Origin: Tissierellia bacterium
GTDB taxonomy: Bacteria > Bacillota > Clostridia > Tissierellales > Peptoniphilaceae
Assembly: GCA_030537815.1 (NCBI GenBank)
Contig: JAUNVF010000023.1
Span: 1-36,028 of the forward strand
Direction: 5' to 3'
DNA: 36,028 nt
Shown piece after piece: positions 1 to 9,109 of this stretch. The notes below the pieces were generated by a model, which saw only the letters and a list, made by a program, of their open reading frames with translations, ran no database searches and was not told the origin of the DNA. The position numbers and the translations under genes were made by a program. Positions within the stretch are counted from its first letter, which is position 1. Each line of letters starts with the position of its first letter.

Positions 1-34
1 TTAATATTTATCTATTATAGGTTCAATATTTTCT

Positions 35-220
35 TTGATTTTGATAGAAGACTTGGCAATTAATAGTCTAGGTTTTACGATGGATTTTCTGATTTTAGGA
101 CAGATGGATACGGGATCTCCTGTAAAAAGTTTTTTATATTCTCTTATAATCATGATAATATCGATGTCTTTTATAAGTATTTTAATCGGGAGAAATATAA
201 ATAAGGCGGTGTCTGAATGA
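35..220 (+). CDS. C-terminal piece of an ABC-2-type membrane permease (partial or remnant)
   Basis: The reading frame encodes about 61 residues ending in a hydrophobic helix (roughly residues 36-52) followed by a short basic tail (GRNINKAVSE), the same ending layout as the permease that follows. The frame stays hydrophobic upstream of the TTG at 35, but an in-frame TAA lies at 2-4, so the gene may be frameshifted or truncated, or this may be all that is left of a larger permease. Its TGA stop overlaps the next ATG by four bases, so the two were translated together. I infer a lost or split partner permease of the ABC system downstream. The true start cannot be seen in this window. Confidence 0.4.
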   Translation: MILIEDLAINSLGFTMDFLILGQMDTGSPVKSFLYSLIIMIISMSFISILIGRNINKAVSE

Positions 221-1068
221 AAATACTAAAGAAATCACTACTTATTTTTAAAATTAATATGAGAAGATGTATTACAGATAAAAGAATAATTGCCTTGATT
301 TTATATCAGGTAATGGTCGCTTATACTGTTGCAAAGCCTTTTGGTAATTTTTGCTCTAAAGTCGGCTTTAGGACAAGCCCATATATCTACCCTTTTTTTA
401 CCTGTGAATTTCAAGGAATAATACAGGTTTTAACCGGTGCGATAATTCTTTTTATGGATGCTCCTTTTATCAATAATTTGACTTATAATCAGATGATAAG
501 AAGTGGTAGAAAAAGCTGGTTTATAGGACAGATCTTTTATATAATCACAGCTTCTATAATTTATATATTTAATTATATCCTCTTTTTTTATTTATTCCTT
601 TTTAATAAGACGACTTTTACAAAAGATTGGGGCAAGGTAATAAGAACTCTTTCAGAAGTAGTTAGAAATTTCAGAATTATTTCTGTAGATAAAAGAATTG
701 TAAATAATTTCACCACAGGTGAAGCGATGTTTTTCTCTATCAGTTTATCTGTAATTCAGTGCATATTGATTGCGATGATTATTTTTTATATTTCTCTTTA
801 TTTTAGAGACAATAAGATGGGAGTTCTTGCATCTATTGCTTATGTATTTTCATCATTATATGTAGCTCGGATGGGAATAGAGATGGATAATAGATTTGTT
901 CCTTCAACATGGATGATATTAACATCATATGACAGGACGGGACTTTCATCCAAACCGCCTTTGAGTATGCCTTATATCTTTCTTTTAGGGGCAATCGCTA
1001 TTCTTATAATATTGTCTTATATCAAGATAAAAAGAAAAGAAATCGACACATATCCTGAAATAAATTAG
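217..1068 (+). CDS. ABC-2-type multi-pass membrane permease
   Basis: A 283-residue, strongly hydrophobic protein with about six predicted membrane segments and basic loops. It has no ATP-binding motifs. The last helix (about residues 250-268) ends in a Lys/Arg-rich tail. An ATPase of the drug/bacteriocin-export type begins nine bases after its stop, and a permease remnant overlaps its start by four bases (ATGA), so it is most likely the membrane subunit of an ABC-2 exporter. Such sets often export or give immunity to peptides such as bacitracin or lantibiotics, but the substrate here is unknown. I recognise no specific family member; the call rests on topology and context. Confidence 0.6.
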   Translation: MKILKKSLLIFKINMRRCITDKRIIALILYQVMVAYTVAKPFGNFCSKVGFRTSPYIYPFFTCEFQGIIQVLTGAIILFMDAPFINNLTYNQMIRSGRKSWFIGQIFYIITASIIYIFNYILFFYLFLFNKTTFTKDWGKVIRTLSEVVRNFRIISVDKRIVNNFTTGEAMFFSISLSVIQCILIAMIIFYISLYFRDNKMGVLASIAYVFSSLYVARMGIEMDNRFVPSTWMILTSYDRTGLSSKPPLSMPYIFLLGAIAILIILSYIKIKRKEIDTYPEIN

Positions 1069-1077
1069 GAGGAGAAA

Positions 1078-1719
1078 ATGAATAATTATATAAAGATAAA
1101 TCATGCAGTAAAAAAATATCAGGAAAACACAGTTTTAAATGATATAAATTTGGAATTTGAGTCGGGAAATATATATGGAATAATAGGTAGAAATGGTTCG
1201 GGTAAAACAGTTCTTTTAAAATCCATATGCGGTTTGATTCATCTCACCGGCGGAGAAATAATCGTAAATGATAAAATTGTAGGAAAGGACATCGACTTTC
1301 CCGAAAATATTGGGATAATAATAGAAACGCCGGGTTTTTTATCGAATTATAGTGGTTTTAAAAATCTTCAAATGCTGGCAGGAATCAAGAATAAAATTCA
1401 AAAAAATGATATAAAAGAATCAATTAAAAAAGTCGGTCTTGACCCGGATTCAAAAAAACATGTAGGAAAGTATTCGATGGGAATGAAACAAAGACTGGGT
1501 ATCGCCCAAGCGATAATGGAAAATCCTGATATACTTCTACTTGACGAGCCTATGAATGGTCTTGATAATCAGGGAGTAAAGGAGATGAGGGAGCTTTTTC
1601 AGAAATTAAAAGAAGAAGGCAAGCTTATGATTCTTTGCAGTCATAATCCTACAGATATAGAGATTCTTTGCGATCATGTCTATGAAATCGACAGAGGAAT
1701 AATCAAACAGCTCTACTAA
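1078..1719 (+). CDS. ABC transporter ATP-binding protein, BcrA/DrrA-type
   Basis: Cytoplasmic ATPase that powers the adjacent permease. Over 213 residues it shows Walker A GRNGSGKT (37-44), the IETPGF segment at about 82-87 where the Q-loop normally sits (typical of BcrA-like exporters), signature YSMGMKQRL (132-140), Walker B ILLLDEP (152-158) and the H-loop SH (188-189). An AGGAGG-like site (aggagg at 1069-1074) precedes the ATG closely. The length is short for the family, since BcrA proteins usually carry an extra C-terminal part of 80-100 residues; only the nucleotide-binding domain is present here. A hairpin follows the stop directly, so this is the last gene of its operon. Confidence 0.9.
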   Translation: MNNYIKINHAVKKYQENTVLNDINLEFESGNIYGIIGRNGSGKTVLLKSICGLIHLTGGEIIVNDKIVGKDIDFPENIGIIIETPGFLSNYSGFKNLQMLAGIKNKIQKNDIKESIKKVGLDPDSKKHVGKYSMGMKQRLGIAQAIMENPDILLLDEPMNGLDNQGVKEMRELFQKLKEEGKLMILCSHNPTDIEILCDHVYEIDRGIIKQLY

Positions 1720-1742
1720 GCCAAGCATAAGCTTGGCTTTAA
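1718..1742 (+). terminator. Rho-independent terminator after the ABC-2 operon
   Basis: Inverted repeat AAGCCAAGC (1718-1726), loop ATAA, GCTTGGCTT (1731-1739), nine base pairs, beginning inside the ATPase stop codon. The following T-run is short (TTTAATT), so termination may be incomplete. Confidence 0.65.
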
Positions 1743-1812
1743 TTGTAGGCGGAATGTAATATAAAAACCCCCTATTGATGCTATAATCTGATCAGGAGTT
1801 TGGGAGGTTTAT

Positions 1813-2538
1813 ATGAAAAAGATTATTATACAGCTGACGGGTGTTTTGCTTGTCGCTTTGATGGTTTTGGGGACTATGAATTTGCTTACTGATGCTAAAG
1901 ACGGTGCTTTTTCAGTAAATAATAAAGAGATAATAGATGAGAATTATGTCGAAAAGACGGCGATGGATATATTGAAAAAATATCTTTTTAAAGGAACTCA
2001 GATTTGCTATGAGGATTTTAAAAGAGAATATCTGCTCGATGATAATATCTTGTTTAATAATGAAATGGATATAAGGATAGAGTATTATAATTTAAGGATC
2101 ATCGATTTGGATAAAGTTAATCTGTCGACTGAATTTGATATCGGTGATTTGACCATTCAAAAACAGAAAGATGATTTTACAGTAAATCTTTCGGCAAATA
2201 GGATTTATAGATTCAATGAAACTGGTAATATAAAATCAAAAGAGCCGGTTAATGTATCGATGAAATTCAAGGCAGTTGAAGGTAAAATTTATTTGGTCGA
2301 CTTTATTGATGAGATTTCTCCTTTGTTTAACAAGGGAGTTGATAAGCCTATAAATGACTTAAATAGAAAATTAGAGAATTCAGATATAGAATACGGACTG
2401 AATCTATCTACATCGGATTCGATTCAAAAATCCACTATAAAAGATGCCGAAGAGCTTTTTAAAAAGCAGTTGGAGAATATGGAATCAGTCAGGAATTTCC
2501 TAAGAAAACAAGTCGATATATTGAAGGGCTGTCAGTAA
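1813..2538 (+). CDS. Putative exported protein of unknown function
   Basis: A 241-residue protein starting with two lysines and a hydrophobic stretch (about residues 4-25, IIIQLTGVLLVALMVLGTM), so it is either secreted or anchored by an uncleaved signal. No lipobox cysteine follows. The rest is hydrophilic and acidic/lysine-rich, with alternating hydrophobic residues in the middle that suggest a beta-rich domain and a probably helical C-terminus (about 195-235). A good site (gggagg at 1802-1807) precedes the ATG, and a TATAAT at 1782-1787 could be its -10. It sits alone between two terminators, so it is monocistronic. I do not recognise the family. Confidence 0.75.
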   Translation: MKKIIIQLTGVLLVALMVLGTMNLLTDAKDGAFSVNNKEIIDENYVEKTAMDILKKYLFKGTQICYEDFKREYLLDDNILFNNEMDIRIEYYNLRIIDLDKVNLSTEFDIGDLTIQKQKDDFTVNLSANRIYRFNETGNIKSKEPVNVSMKFKAVEGKIYLVDFIDEISPLFNKGVDKPINDLNRKLENSDIEYGLNLSTSDSIQKSTIKDAEELFKKQLENMESVRNFLRKQVDILKGCQ

Positions 2539-2540
2539 GA

Positions 2541-2567
2541 CTGCAAGTTTTTCTTGCAGTTTTTTTA
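2541..2567 (+). terminator. Rho-independent terminator
   Basis: Perfect seven-base stem CTGCAAG (2541-2547) / CTTGCAG (2553-2559) with a T5 loop and a run of seven T. It lies just after the stop of the exported protein. Confidence 0.88.
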
Positions 2568-2585
2568 TTTGATTTGGGAATGCGA

Positions 2586-2614
2586 TTGCATAAAATCTTT
2601 TAATTTGTTATGAT
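2586..2614 (+). promoter_or_regulatory. Predicted sigma-A promoter for the comM-dprA-topA group
   Basis: TTGCAT (2586-2591), 17-base spacer, TATGAT (2609-2614), about 30 bases before the comM start and directly after a terminator. Confidence 0.55.
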
Positions 2615-2643
2615 TTATTCATATGAATGTCTTGGAGGTTATT

Positions 2644-4167
2644 ATGTACTCTAAATTAAAAACTTGTGTTCTTATGGGTCTTGAGGCTTATGATATTGAG
2701 GTAGAGGCCGATATTTCGACTGGTCTTGCGAATTTTGCTATCGTAGGATTGCCTGATGCTTCTATTAAGGAGTCTAAGGAGAGGGTCAGATCTGCTATAG
2801 TCAATAGCGGTTATAAATTCCCGCTCGGAAGAATTACTATAAATCTCGCTCCAGCAGCTCTTAGAAAAGAGGGTTCGCAGCTGGATCTCGCTATTGCTAT
2901 GTCGATTCTTGACGCCATTGGCATTATAATTCCCGAAGTAAATGAGGATTTGGTATTCATTGGCGAGCTATCTCTTGACGGTAGGCTTATGCCTGTCGAA
3001 GGGGCACTTCCAATGATTATTTCGATGAGGGAAAGAGGTTATAAAAATTTTATAATTCCAAATTCTAATCTTATGGAATGTTCTCTTGTAAATGATATCT
3101 CTTTATTTCCTGCAAATACCTTAAATGATATAGTAAGACATATTAATAAGGAAAAGGAGATTGAGAAATACGATTCTGATTTCGTCTTTTCATGTGAGGA
3201 TATAAAATACGATATTGATTTTTCTGATATAAAAGGTCAGGATAATCTTAAAAGGGCATTAGAGGTTGCCGCTGCCGGTGGACATAATGTCTTGATTGTC
3301 GGTCCTCCGGGAGCCGGAAAGACAATGGCTGCTAAAAGGCTTCCGACGATTTTACCTGATCTAAGTTTTGAAGAGGCGATTGAATGTACGAAGATATATT
3401 CGATAACTGGCCTTTTAGGTGAATCGGGAATGATTGACAAGAGACCCTTTAGATCCCCTCATCACACTGCTTCTGCGGTGTCTTTAATTGGAGGGGGACG
3501 GATTCCCAGACCGGGGGAGGTTAGTCTGGCTCATAATGGAGTTTTGTTTTTGGACGAGTTGCCTGAATTTAGTAAAAGCGTTATAGAGGTTTTGAGGCAG
3601 CCCATGGAGGATGGAGTTGTAACTGTTTCAAGAGCGAGTGGAACTCTGTCTTTTCCCAGTGATTTTATGCTGATTGCAGCTTCGAATTTATGCCCATGTG
3701 GGAATATGGGAAGTAGCCGAGAATGTAGCTGTTCTGCAGCTATGATTTCTAAGTATATGAATAAGATATCGGGTCCTCTCTTGGATCGATTCGATATTCA
3801 TATAGAAGTCTTTCCTGTAGAATACGATGATTTGGCTGATAAATCGCCGGGCGAGAATTCGGAGTCGATAAGAGCTCGTGTGAATAAGGCTCGAGATATA
3901 CAGATTAAAAGATATAGAGAAGATAATATCTTAAATAATGATTCTTTAAATTCCAGTTTGATTAAAAAGTATATCAAATTATCGGATTCTGCAGAGAGTC
4001 TATTGTCGCAAGCTTTTGAAAAGTATAATTTTTCTGCTAGGTCTTTTGACAAGATTCTTAAAATTTCGAGAACTATCGCCGACCTCGAACAGAGTGATGA
4101 TATAAAAGAGGTGCATATTCTCGAGGCGATTAGATACAGGGCATTGGACAATAAGTATTGGGGGTAG
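2644..4167 (+). CDS. comM: YifB/ComM family Mg-chelatase-like AAA+ ATPase
   Basis: AAA+ ATPase of the ComM/YifB family. In naturally competent bacteria ComM is a helicase that promotes branch migration of incoming DNA; in Firmicutes the role is less clear. The N-terminal Lon-protease-like ChlI fold covers about 1-170 (VGLPDASIKESKERVRSA, 34-51). Walker A GPPGAGKT is at 220-227, Walker B VLFLDE at 300-305, and a Cys-rich insertion (CPCGNMG... CSC, about 350-363) is typical of the family. The sensor/arginine region PLLDRFDIHIEV follows. Start: an in-frame ATG at 2623 exists, but GGAGG at 2634-2638 lies five bases before ATG 2644, giving 507 residues, the usual length. Adjacent dprA supports a DNA-uptake context. 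Confidence 0.93.
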   Translation: MYSKLKTCVLMGLEAYDIEVEADISTGLANFAIVGLPDASIKESKERVRSAIVNSGYKFPLGRITINLAPAALRKEGSQLDLAIAMSILDAIGIIIPEVNEDLVFIGELSLDGRLMPVEGALPMIISMRERGYKNFIIPNSNLMECSLVNDISLFPANTLNDIVRHINKEKEIEKYDSDFVFSCEDIKYDIDFSDIKGQDNLKRALEVAAAGGHNVLIVGPPGAGKTMAAKRLPTILPDLSFEEAIECTKIYSITGLLGESGMIDKRPFRSPHHTASAVSLIGGGRIPRPGEVSLAHNGVLFLDELPEFSKSVIEVLRQPMEDGVVTVSRASGTLSFPSDFMLIAASNLCPCGNMGSSRECSCSAAMISKYMNKISGPLLDRFDIHIEVFPVEYDDLADKSPGENSESIRARVNKARDIQIKRYREDNILNNDSLNSSLIKKYIKLSDSAESLLSQAFEKYNFSARSFDKILKISRTIADLEQSDDIKEVHILEAIRYRALDNKYWG

Positions 4168-4169
4168 AG

Positions 4170-5255
4170 ATGATAAATAGAGAAGCTCTCTTGCATATGA
4201 ATGCAATTGGTTTAAATAATGACGAGTTATCTTATATTGTCGGCAGAGAAGATTTATTGTTAAATGCTAATTTAAATCCCGATATTCTCGATAGAAAGCT
4301 CAAGATTGAAAATAGTATTTATAAAAAGATAATTAAGGGTAAAACTGAAATAGATATAAAAAGATATAAGGAATATATGAAATTTCACGAAATAGATTAT
4401 ATTACTGTATACGATGAAAATTATCCGCAATCTCTAAGAAATATTGACGATAATCCCAAGCTGTTATATATTAAAGGAAGTCTTGAGGGTATGAGGACAT
4501 GTATTTCTGTTGTAGGGGCAAGGAAATGTACCGATTATGCTAAATGGGCTGTTAAGAAATTTATTGGGGACTTGACCGAATACGGTGTGAGTATAGTTTC
4601 TGGTCTGGCGCTTGGTGTCGATAAATTAGCTCATATCGCCGCGATGGACAATAATCTTAAGACTATTGGAGTCTTGGGTTGTGGCATAGATATCGTATAT
4701 CCGGCTTCGAATAGATCGATATACGATAGATTGATTAGAGAAGGAGGCTGTATTCTTTCGGAATTCAGACTTAAAACTCCGCCTCTACCTTATCATTTTC
4801 CCTTGAGAAATCGTATAATTTCAGGCCTGTCTAAAGGACTTATAGTAATTGAGGCCAAGGAGAAGTCGGGGACTTTGATAACTGCAAGCTATGCTGCAAA
4901 TCAGGGAGTTGAGGTTTTTGCGGTCCCTGGAAATATTAATAGCTTTTACAGCAGAGGGACGAATGCGCTGATAAGAGATGGAGCTAAGATACTTTTATCT
5001 GTTGACGATATTGTCGAAGAGATTCCCGAGTTGAGGGAGATAAGAGATAATTCTAAAAAAATAGAAAAGGATCTCGCTTTACTTAGTGAAGAAGAAAAAA
5101 TGATATATGAAGAATTGCATAGAGAGGCTAAGACCATTGATGAACTTTCAGATAAGTTGAAGCTTCCCATGAATACTCTTATGAGCAGCATAACTATGCT
5201 TGAAATTAAAGGAATAGTTGATGAAATAGATAATAAATGGAATATAGTTTTATAG
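4170..5255 (+). CDS. dprA: DNA-processing protein DprA/Smf
   Basis: Rossmann-fold protein that protects incoming single-stranded DNA and loads RecA during transformation; widely conserved also in bacteria not known to be competent. Visible motifs: SVVGARKCTDYAK, SGLALGVDKLAH, GVLGCGIDIVYP, YHFPLRNRIISGLS and KSGTLITASYA. N-terminal about 100 residues form the helix-hairpin-like region and the C-terminal 60 residues the winged-helix DML1-like domain. With ATG 4170 the protein is 361 residues, normal for Smf. An alternative TTG at 4158 overlaps the comM stop; ATG 4170, two bases after that stop with GGGGG just upstream, is preferred. Translation is likely coupled to comM. Confidence 0.95.
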   Translation: MINREALLHMNAIGLNNDELSYIVGREDLLLNANLNPDILDRKLKIENSIYKKIIKGKTEIDIKRYKEYMKFHEIDYITVYDENYPQSLRNIDDNPKLLYIKGSLEGMRTCISVVGARKCTDYAKWAVKKFIGDLTEYGVSIVSGLALGVDKLAHIAAMDNNLKTIGVLGCGIDIVYPASNRSIYDRLIREGGCILSEFRLKTPPLPYHFPLRNRIISGLSKGLIVIEAKEKSGTLITASYAANQGVEVFAVPGNINSFYSRGTNALIRDGAKILLSVDDIVEEIPELREIRDNSKKIEKDLALLSEEEKMIYEELHREAKTIDELSDKLKLPMNTLMSSITMLEIKGIVDEIDNKWNIVL

Positions 5256-5270
5256 AATTGAGGGATTTTA

Positions 5271-7361
5271 TTGGCTGAAAATTTAGTAATAGTAGAGTCG
5301 CCTACCAAAGCTAAGACAATTAGCAAGATGCTTGGGCCTAAATACAAGGTCGTGGCTACTGTCGGACATTTAAGGGATCTACCCAAGAGCAAGATGGGTG
5401 TCGATATAGAAAATGATTTTGAACCACAGTATATAAATGTAAGAGGTAGGGCTCCAAAGATAAACGAACTTAAAAAGCAGGCAAAGTCTGCAAAGAAGAT
5501 TTACCTTGCGACTGACCCGGATAGGGAGGGAGAAGCTATTTCATGGCATCTTTCCTATTTGCTCGGACTGGATATAAATAATAAAAACAGAGTTGAATTT
5601 AATGAGATAACTAAGGATTTTGTAAAGGAGTCTTTAAAGAATCCGAGATCTATTGACATGGACTTAGTTAATGCTCAGCAGGCCAGGAGGGTTCTTGACA
5701 GGATTGTGGGATATAAATTATCTCCAATACTATGGAAAAAAATAAAAAATGGGCTTTCTGCTGGGAGAGTTCAATCTGTAGCATTGAAACTCATATGCGA
5801 TAGGGAAAAGGAAATAGAGGCTTTTGTGCCTCAGGAGTACTGGAGTATTGAGGCTTTTCATGAAAAAGAAGGTCTGGAATTTAAATCTGAATACTTTGCT
5901 AGTTTATTGTCTGGAAAAGAGAAAAAAGCTACGAGAATAAAAAATGAAAAAGAAGCTACTGAAATATTGAATTCTATCGATAAGGACAATTTCAAGATAG
6001 TTGATATAAGCAAGAAGAAGAGAAGAAAAAATCCTTTCATGCCTTTTACAACGAGTACTCTTCAGCAGGAATCGAATAAAAAACTAAATTTTTCAACCTC
6101 GAAAACAATGAGCGTCGCCCAGCAATTATACGAGGGTATCGATATAGGCAAGGACGGAAATGTAGGACTTATATCTTATATGAGAACTGATTCGACAAGA
6201 CTTTCACAATTGATAGTCGATGAAGCTAAGAGCCATATAATTAAGAAATATGGAAAAGAATACCATAATGGCGGAAAGACTTATGACAAGAAGAAGTCAG
6301 GATCGCAAGATGCTCACGAAGCGGTAAGACCATCTTCTATAAGCAGAGAGCCGGCACAACTTAAAAAATATTTGACTAGAGAGCAGTATCTACTATATGA
6401 GCTCATATGGAATAGGACTGTAGCTTCACAAATGAAGCAGGCTGTCTATGAAGTTACAACTATAAAAATAAATTCTAATGATATGCTTTTTAAAACCGGC
6501 GGTAATATAATGAAATTTGACGGATTTATGAGATTGTGGATGACGGATGAAAAGCAAAAAGAATTGCCGGAGCTTGAAGTAGATGAAGTATTGAAAACAT
6601 TAAAGATAGACAAGATTCAACATTTTACAAAGCCAAAGCCGAGATTTACCGAGGCGTCACTTGTCAAAGCTCTGGAGGAAGACGGAATAGGAAGGCCGAG
6701 TACTTATTCTTCTATTATAAGAAATATATTGAATAGGAATTATGTCGAACTTGAGAAAAAGCAATTCGTACCGACTCAGATTGGAATAAATGTAAATGAA
6801 TTATTGGCTAAGTATTTTTCCGATATCGTAAATGAGGAATTCACAGCTCAGATGGAGAAAAATCTCGATGATATCGTCGATAATAAAGCTGATTGGAAAA
6901 AAATTATAGCTGACTTTTACAGCGGATTTGAACCTTTCCTCGACAAGGCATTAAAGGATTCAGCAGATTACAAGATAGAGGATGTAGTTTTGGATGAAAA
7001 ATGTCCCGAATGTGGTAAGAATCTTGTCGAGAAAAATGGGAGAAACGGAAAATTTATTGGTTGTTCAGGATTTCCCGACTGCAAATTCACGAAATCAATA
7101 GTGATAAGTACGGGAGTCGAATGTCCTAAATGTGGCCATGATATTGTTGAAAAAGTCTCGAAAAGAGGGAGATTATTTTTCGGCTGTAGCAATTATCCGG
7201 CTTGTAAATACGCATCATGGAATAAACCTACGGGCGAAAGATGTCCTAAATGCGACGATTTATTGACGAGAAAGAAAAATAGATACGGTGATTTTATCGT
7301 ATGCAATAATCCGAATTGTGATTTTGAAAAAGAAAACACAGAAAGTGTTACGAAAAAGTAA
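5271..7361 (+). CDS. topA: DNA topoisomerase I (type IA)
   Basis: Relaxes negative supercoils behind RNA polymerase by single-strand passage. The Toprim domain holds TDPDREGE (81-88), and the catalytic tyrosine is Y303 in SYMRTDSTR. Three C-terminal zinc-ribbon units follow, beginning CPECGKN, CPKCGHD and CPKCDD, each with a paired downstream Cys motif, as in Firmicute TopA. Total 696 residues, the usual length. It starts with TTG; GAGGGA at 5260-5265 lies five bases before it. The gene follows dprA by 15 bases, the standard dprA-topA order of Firmicutes. No clear hairpin terminator was seen after it. Confidence 0.97.
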   Translation: MAENLVIVESPTKAKTISKMLGPKYKVVATVGHLRDLPKSKMGVDIENDFEPQYINVRGRAPKINELKKQAKSAKKIYLATDPDREGEAISWHLSYLLGLDINNKNRVEFNEITKDFVKESLKNPRSIDMDLVNAQQARRVLDRIVGYKLSPILWKKIKNGLSAGRVQSVALKLICDREKEIEAFVPQEYWSIEAFHEKEGLEFKSEYFASLLSGKEKKATRIKNEKEATEILNSIDKDNFKIVDISKKKRRKNPFMPFTTSTLQQESNKKLNFSTSKTMSVAQQLYEGIDIGKDGNVGLISYMRTDSTRLSQLIVDEAKSHIIKKYGKEYHNGGKTYDKKKSGSQDAHEAVRPSSISREPAQLKKYLTREQYLLYELIWNRTVASQMKQAVYEVTTIKINSNDMLFKTGGNIMKFDGFMRLWMTDEKQKELPELEVDEVLKTLKIDKIQHFTKPKPRFTEASLVKALEEDGIGRPSTYSSIIRNILNRNYVELEKKQFVPTQIGINVNELLAKYFSDIVNEEFTAQMEKNLDDIVDNKADWKKIIADFYSGFEPFLDKALKDSADYKIEDVVLDEKCPECGKNLVEKNGRNGKFIGCSGFPDCKFTKSIVISTGVECPKCGHDIVEKVSKRGRLFFGCSNYPACKYASWNKPTGERCPKCDDLLTRKKNRYGDFIVCNNPNCDFEKENTESVTKK

Positions 7362-7543
7362 CAAAAATTTATTAATATAAATAGAAAATAGCATTACATG
7401 AAACTATGCTATGTTAAATTTCAAAATCCGATTAAAAGTTTAAATAATGGTATAATTTATTTCTTTGTATATTTTATATCAGTTTTTAAAAAAGATAATG
7501 CATTATCTCAAAAGAATATATTGACTAAAAACCACTTATCTTC

Positions 7544-7572
7544 TTGACATTATACTGCTTTTGTAATATCCT
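7544..7572 (+). promoter_or_regulatory. Possible promoter before the phospholipase-like gene
   Basis: TTGACA (7544-7549), 17-base spacer, TATCCT (7567-7572). If it is used, transcription would begin near 7579, which disfavours the TTG at 7578 as start of the next gene. A second -10-like TATAAT lies at 7451-7456 without a good -35. Confidence 0.4.
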
Positions 7573-7592
7573 AAAAGTTGTCACGAAGGGAA

Positions 7593-8240
7593 GTGGTTTT
7601 AATTTTTGCAGAAACACATAAACAAATTGCTAGCAATATAAATAAGGAAATTTCAAGGATTTACAATATAGAATTAGACGAAAAAAAATTATTATGGGGA
7701 TCAGTGGTTCCCGATTACAACCCGAAATACAAAATTCACAGGCATTATGCTGATGAGAGTTTGGATTTCATTGTGAATGAAATAAATGTACTGATTTTTC
7801 TAGGTCGATTTATCGATATCGAAAATGAAATTTTTGACGGTCTTTCAAAAAAATTATTCAGTAGAAAATTAGGTATCATTTCTCATTATTTAGCTGATTT
7901 CGTATGCAGACCGCATTATGACAGATTGACATTTAATGAAGCTATGATACAGCATGTAAAATACGAAAAAAACTTAAATCAATTGGCAGAAAATTTTGAA
8001 TTTAAGAATAATGGGATATCATGTGTTGAATTAAAAACTGCAGATGACGGTTTTTACAAGATAAAACCCATAATAAAAGAATACACTTTAAATGTATTAG
8101 ACGAGTATTCGGTTGAAATATCACCGGAAAGAGATCTCGAGTTTGCATATAATCTAAATTTAAAGATGTTTTATTTTGTTCTTGATACTATAAAGTTATT
8201 TAATTGCGAAAAGAGCATCGAAAAAGCATTTCTATTTTAA
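7593..8240 (+). CDS. Zinc-dependent phospholipase C-family protein
   Basis: About 215 residues resembling the zinc-dependent phospholipase C domain (PF00882-type) that is common as a small cytoplasmic protein in Clostridia. Recognisable parts are FAETHKQIASNI near the start, LLWGSVVPDYNP, HRHYADESLDFI, and SHYLADFVCRPHYD followed by QHVKYEKNL; the repeated His/Asp residues are the expected metal ligands. No signal peptide is seen, so a secreted toxin-type phospholipase is unlikely, and the substrate is unknown. The start is uncertain: TTG 7578 has no ribosome site and coincides with a predicted transcription start; GTG 7593 sits very close to GAAGGGA (7585-7591); ATT 7602 is better spaced. 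A terminator follows. Confidence 0.75.
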   Translation: MVLIFAETHKQIASNINKEISRIYNIELDEKKLLWGSVVPDYNPKYKIHRHYADESLDFIVNEINVLIFLGRFIDIENEIFDGLSKKLFSRKLGIISHYLADFVCRPHYDRLTFNEAMIQHVKYEKNLNQLAENFEFKNNGISCVELKTADDGFYKIKPIIKEYTLNVLDEYSVEISPERDLEFAYNLNLKMFYFVLDTIKLFNCEKSIEKAFLF

Positions 8241-8246
8241 TAAAAT

Positions 8247-8288
8247 GCGTCATAAAAATGTAATTCATTTTTAGGGCGCTTTTTTTTA
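8247..8288 (+). terminator. Rho-independent terminator
   Basis: GCGTC (8247-8251) pairs with the GGCGC end (8275-8279), extended inward by AAAAATG/CATTTTT around a TAATT loop, then eight T. Confidence 0.75.
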
Positions 8289-8383
8289 CTAATTAATTAT
8301 TATTTTAGCTCAAAATAGATTATTATTATAAGAAATTTAAATATTTTTATAGTATAATAAAAGAACAGGCGGGAGGGGAGCAG

Positions 8384-9109
8384 ATGGCATTACCGATAAA
8401 AAATATTAAAAAGCTGCATAAAAGCTTGGAATACAACTTTTTATATAATAATGATCTAAATTCTATGCACCTGCTTCTTGCTATGCTGGAAAATGAAGTG
8501 AGATTAAAAAAGCTGAGGCCTAAATATATCTGCATGAATTCGATAAAGAGATCTTTTATGCGAACTTTAAAATACAGAAGGGATAGGGACCTCATTATTA
8601 GAACGGTAAATAAATTGATAAATGACGACATTAACAGATTGGAATTATCCGTTTATATTGATTCATATTCGTCGGGTTATCAAAGTGATTATTGGGTTAA
8701 TAAATTAGAATCTTTGGCATTTAAGACGTTGCCTGTCGAAGATATCTGTCAAAAGTCGATCCTCTTCCACGAAGCTAAAAATCCTGATGTATTAAAACTT
8801 AGAAATGAGCTAAATGATTATTTGGATTCGGATAAGATAAGAAATGAGAGAATAAAGAGGATAACTTTTACTTATTGCGAAAAGGTAATAAAGAAAAAGA
8901 TTTACTCCATAAATGAGAATTTGGACAGGCAGCTCATGATAAGTTATAATGATAGCGATAAGATCGTGAGTGACGAGGAATTTTTAACCATACCGGAATT
9001 AACAAATCTCTATCAGAAACTTATGACTTCATATATTAAAAGCATAACTAGGATTTATAGATCATCATATTGGTATGGAATTAATGATAGGGTATTAAAC
9101 AGGTATTAA
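8384..9109 (+). CDS. Conserved-looking hypothetical protein upstream of ruvC
   Basis: A 241-residue soluble, basic, probably mostly helical protein. No signal peptide, membrane segment, cysteine cluster or nucleotide-binding motif is evident. Tyr and Arg are frequent, especially in the last 40 residues (SYIKSITRIYRSSYWYG). The start is well supported by GGGAGGGGAG a few bases upstream of the ATG, and TATAAT (8353-8358) is a plausible -10. It lies between two terminators, so it is a single-gene unit. I do not recognise a family. Confidence 0.72.
   Translation: MALPIKNIKKLHKSLEYNFLYNNDLNSMHLLLAMLENEVRLKKLRPKYICMNSIKRSFMRTLKYRRDRDLIIRTVNKLINDDINRLELSVYIDSYSSGYQSDYWVNKLESLAFKTLPVEDICQKSILFHEAKNPDVLKLRNELNDYLDSDKIRNERIKRITFTYCEKVIKKKIYSINENLDRQLMISYNDSDKIVSDEEFLTIPELTNLYQKLMTSYIKSITRIYRSSYWYGINDRVLNRY

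Noticed and set aside
3237..5392. Several minus-strand frames opposite comM and dprA
   Set aside because: They are antisense shadows of strongly coding genes and lack ribosome sites and family motifs.
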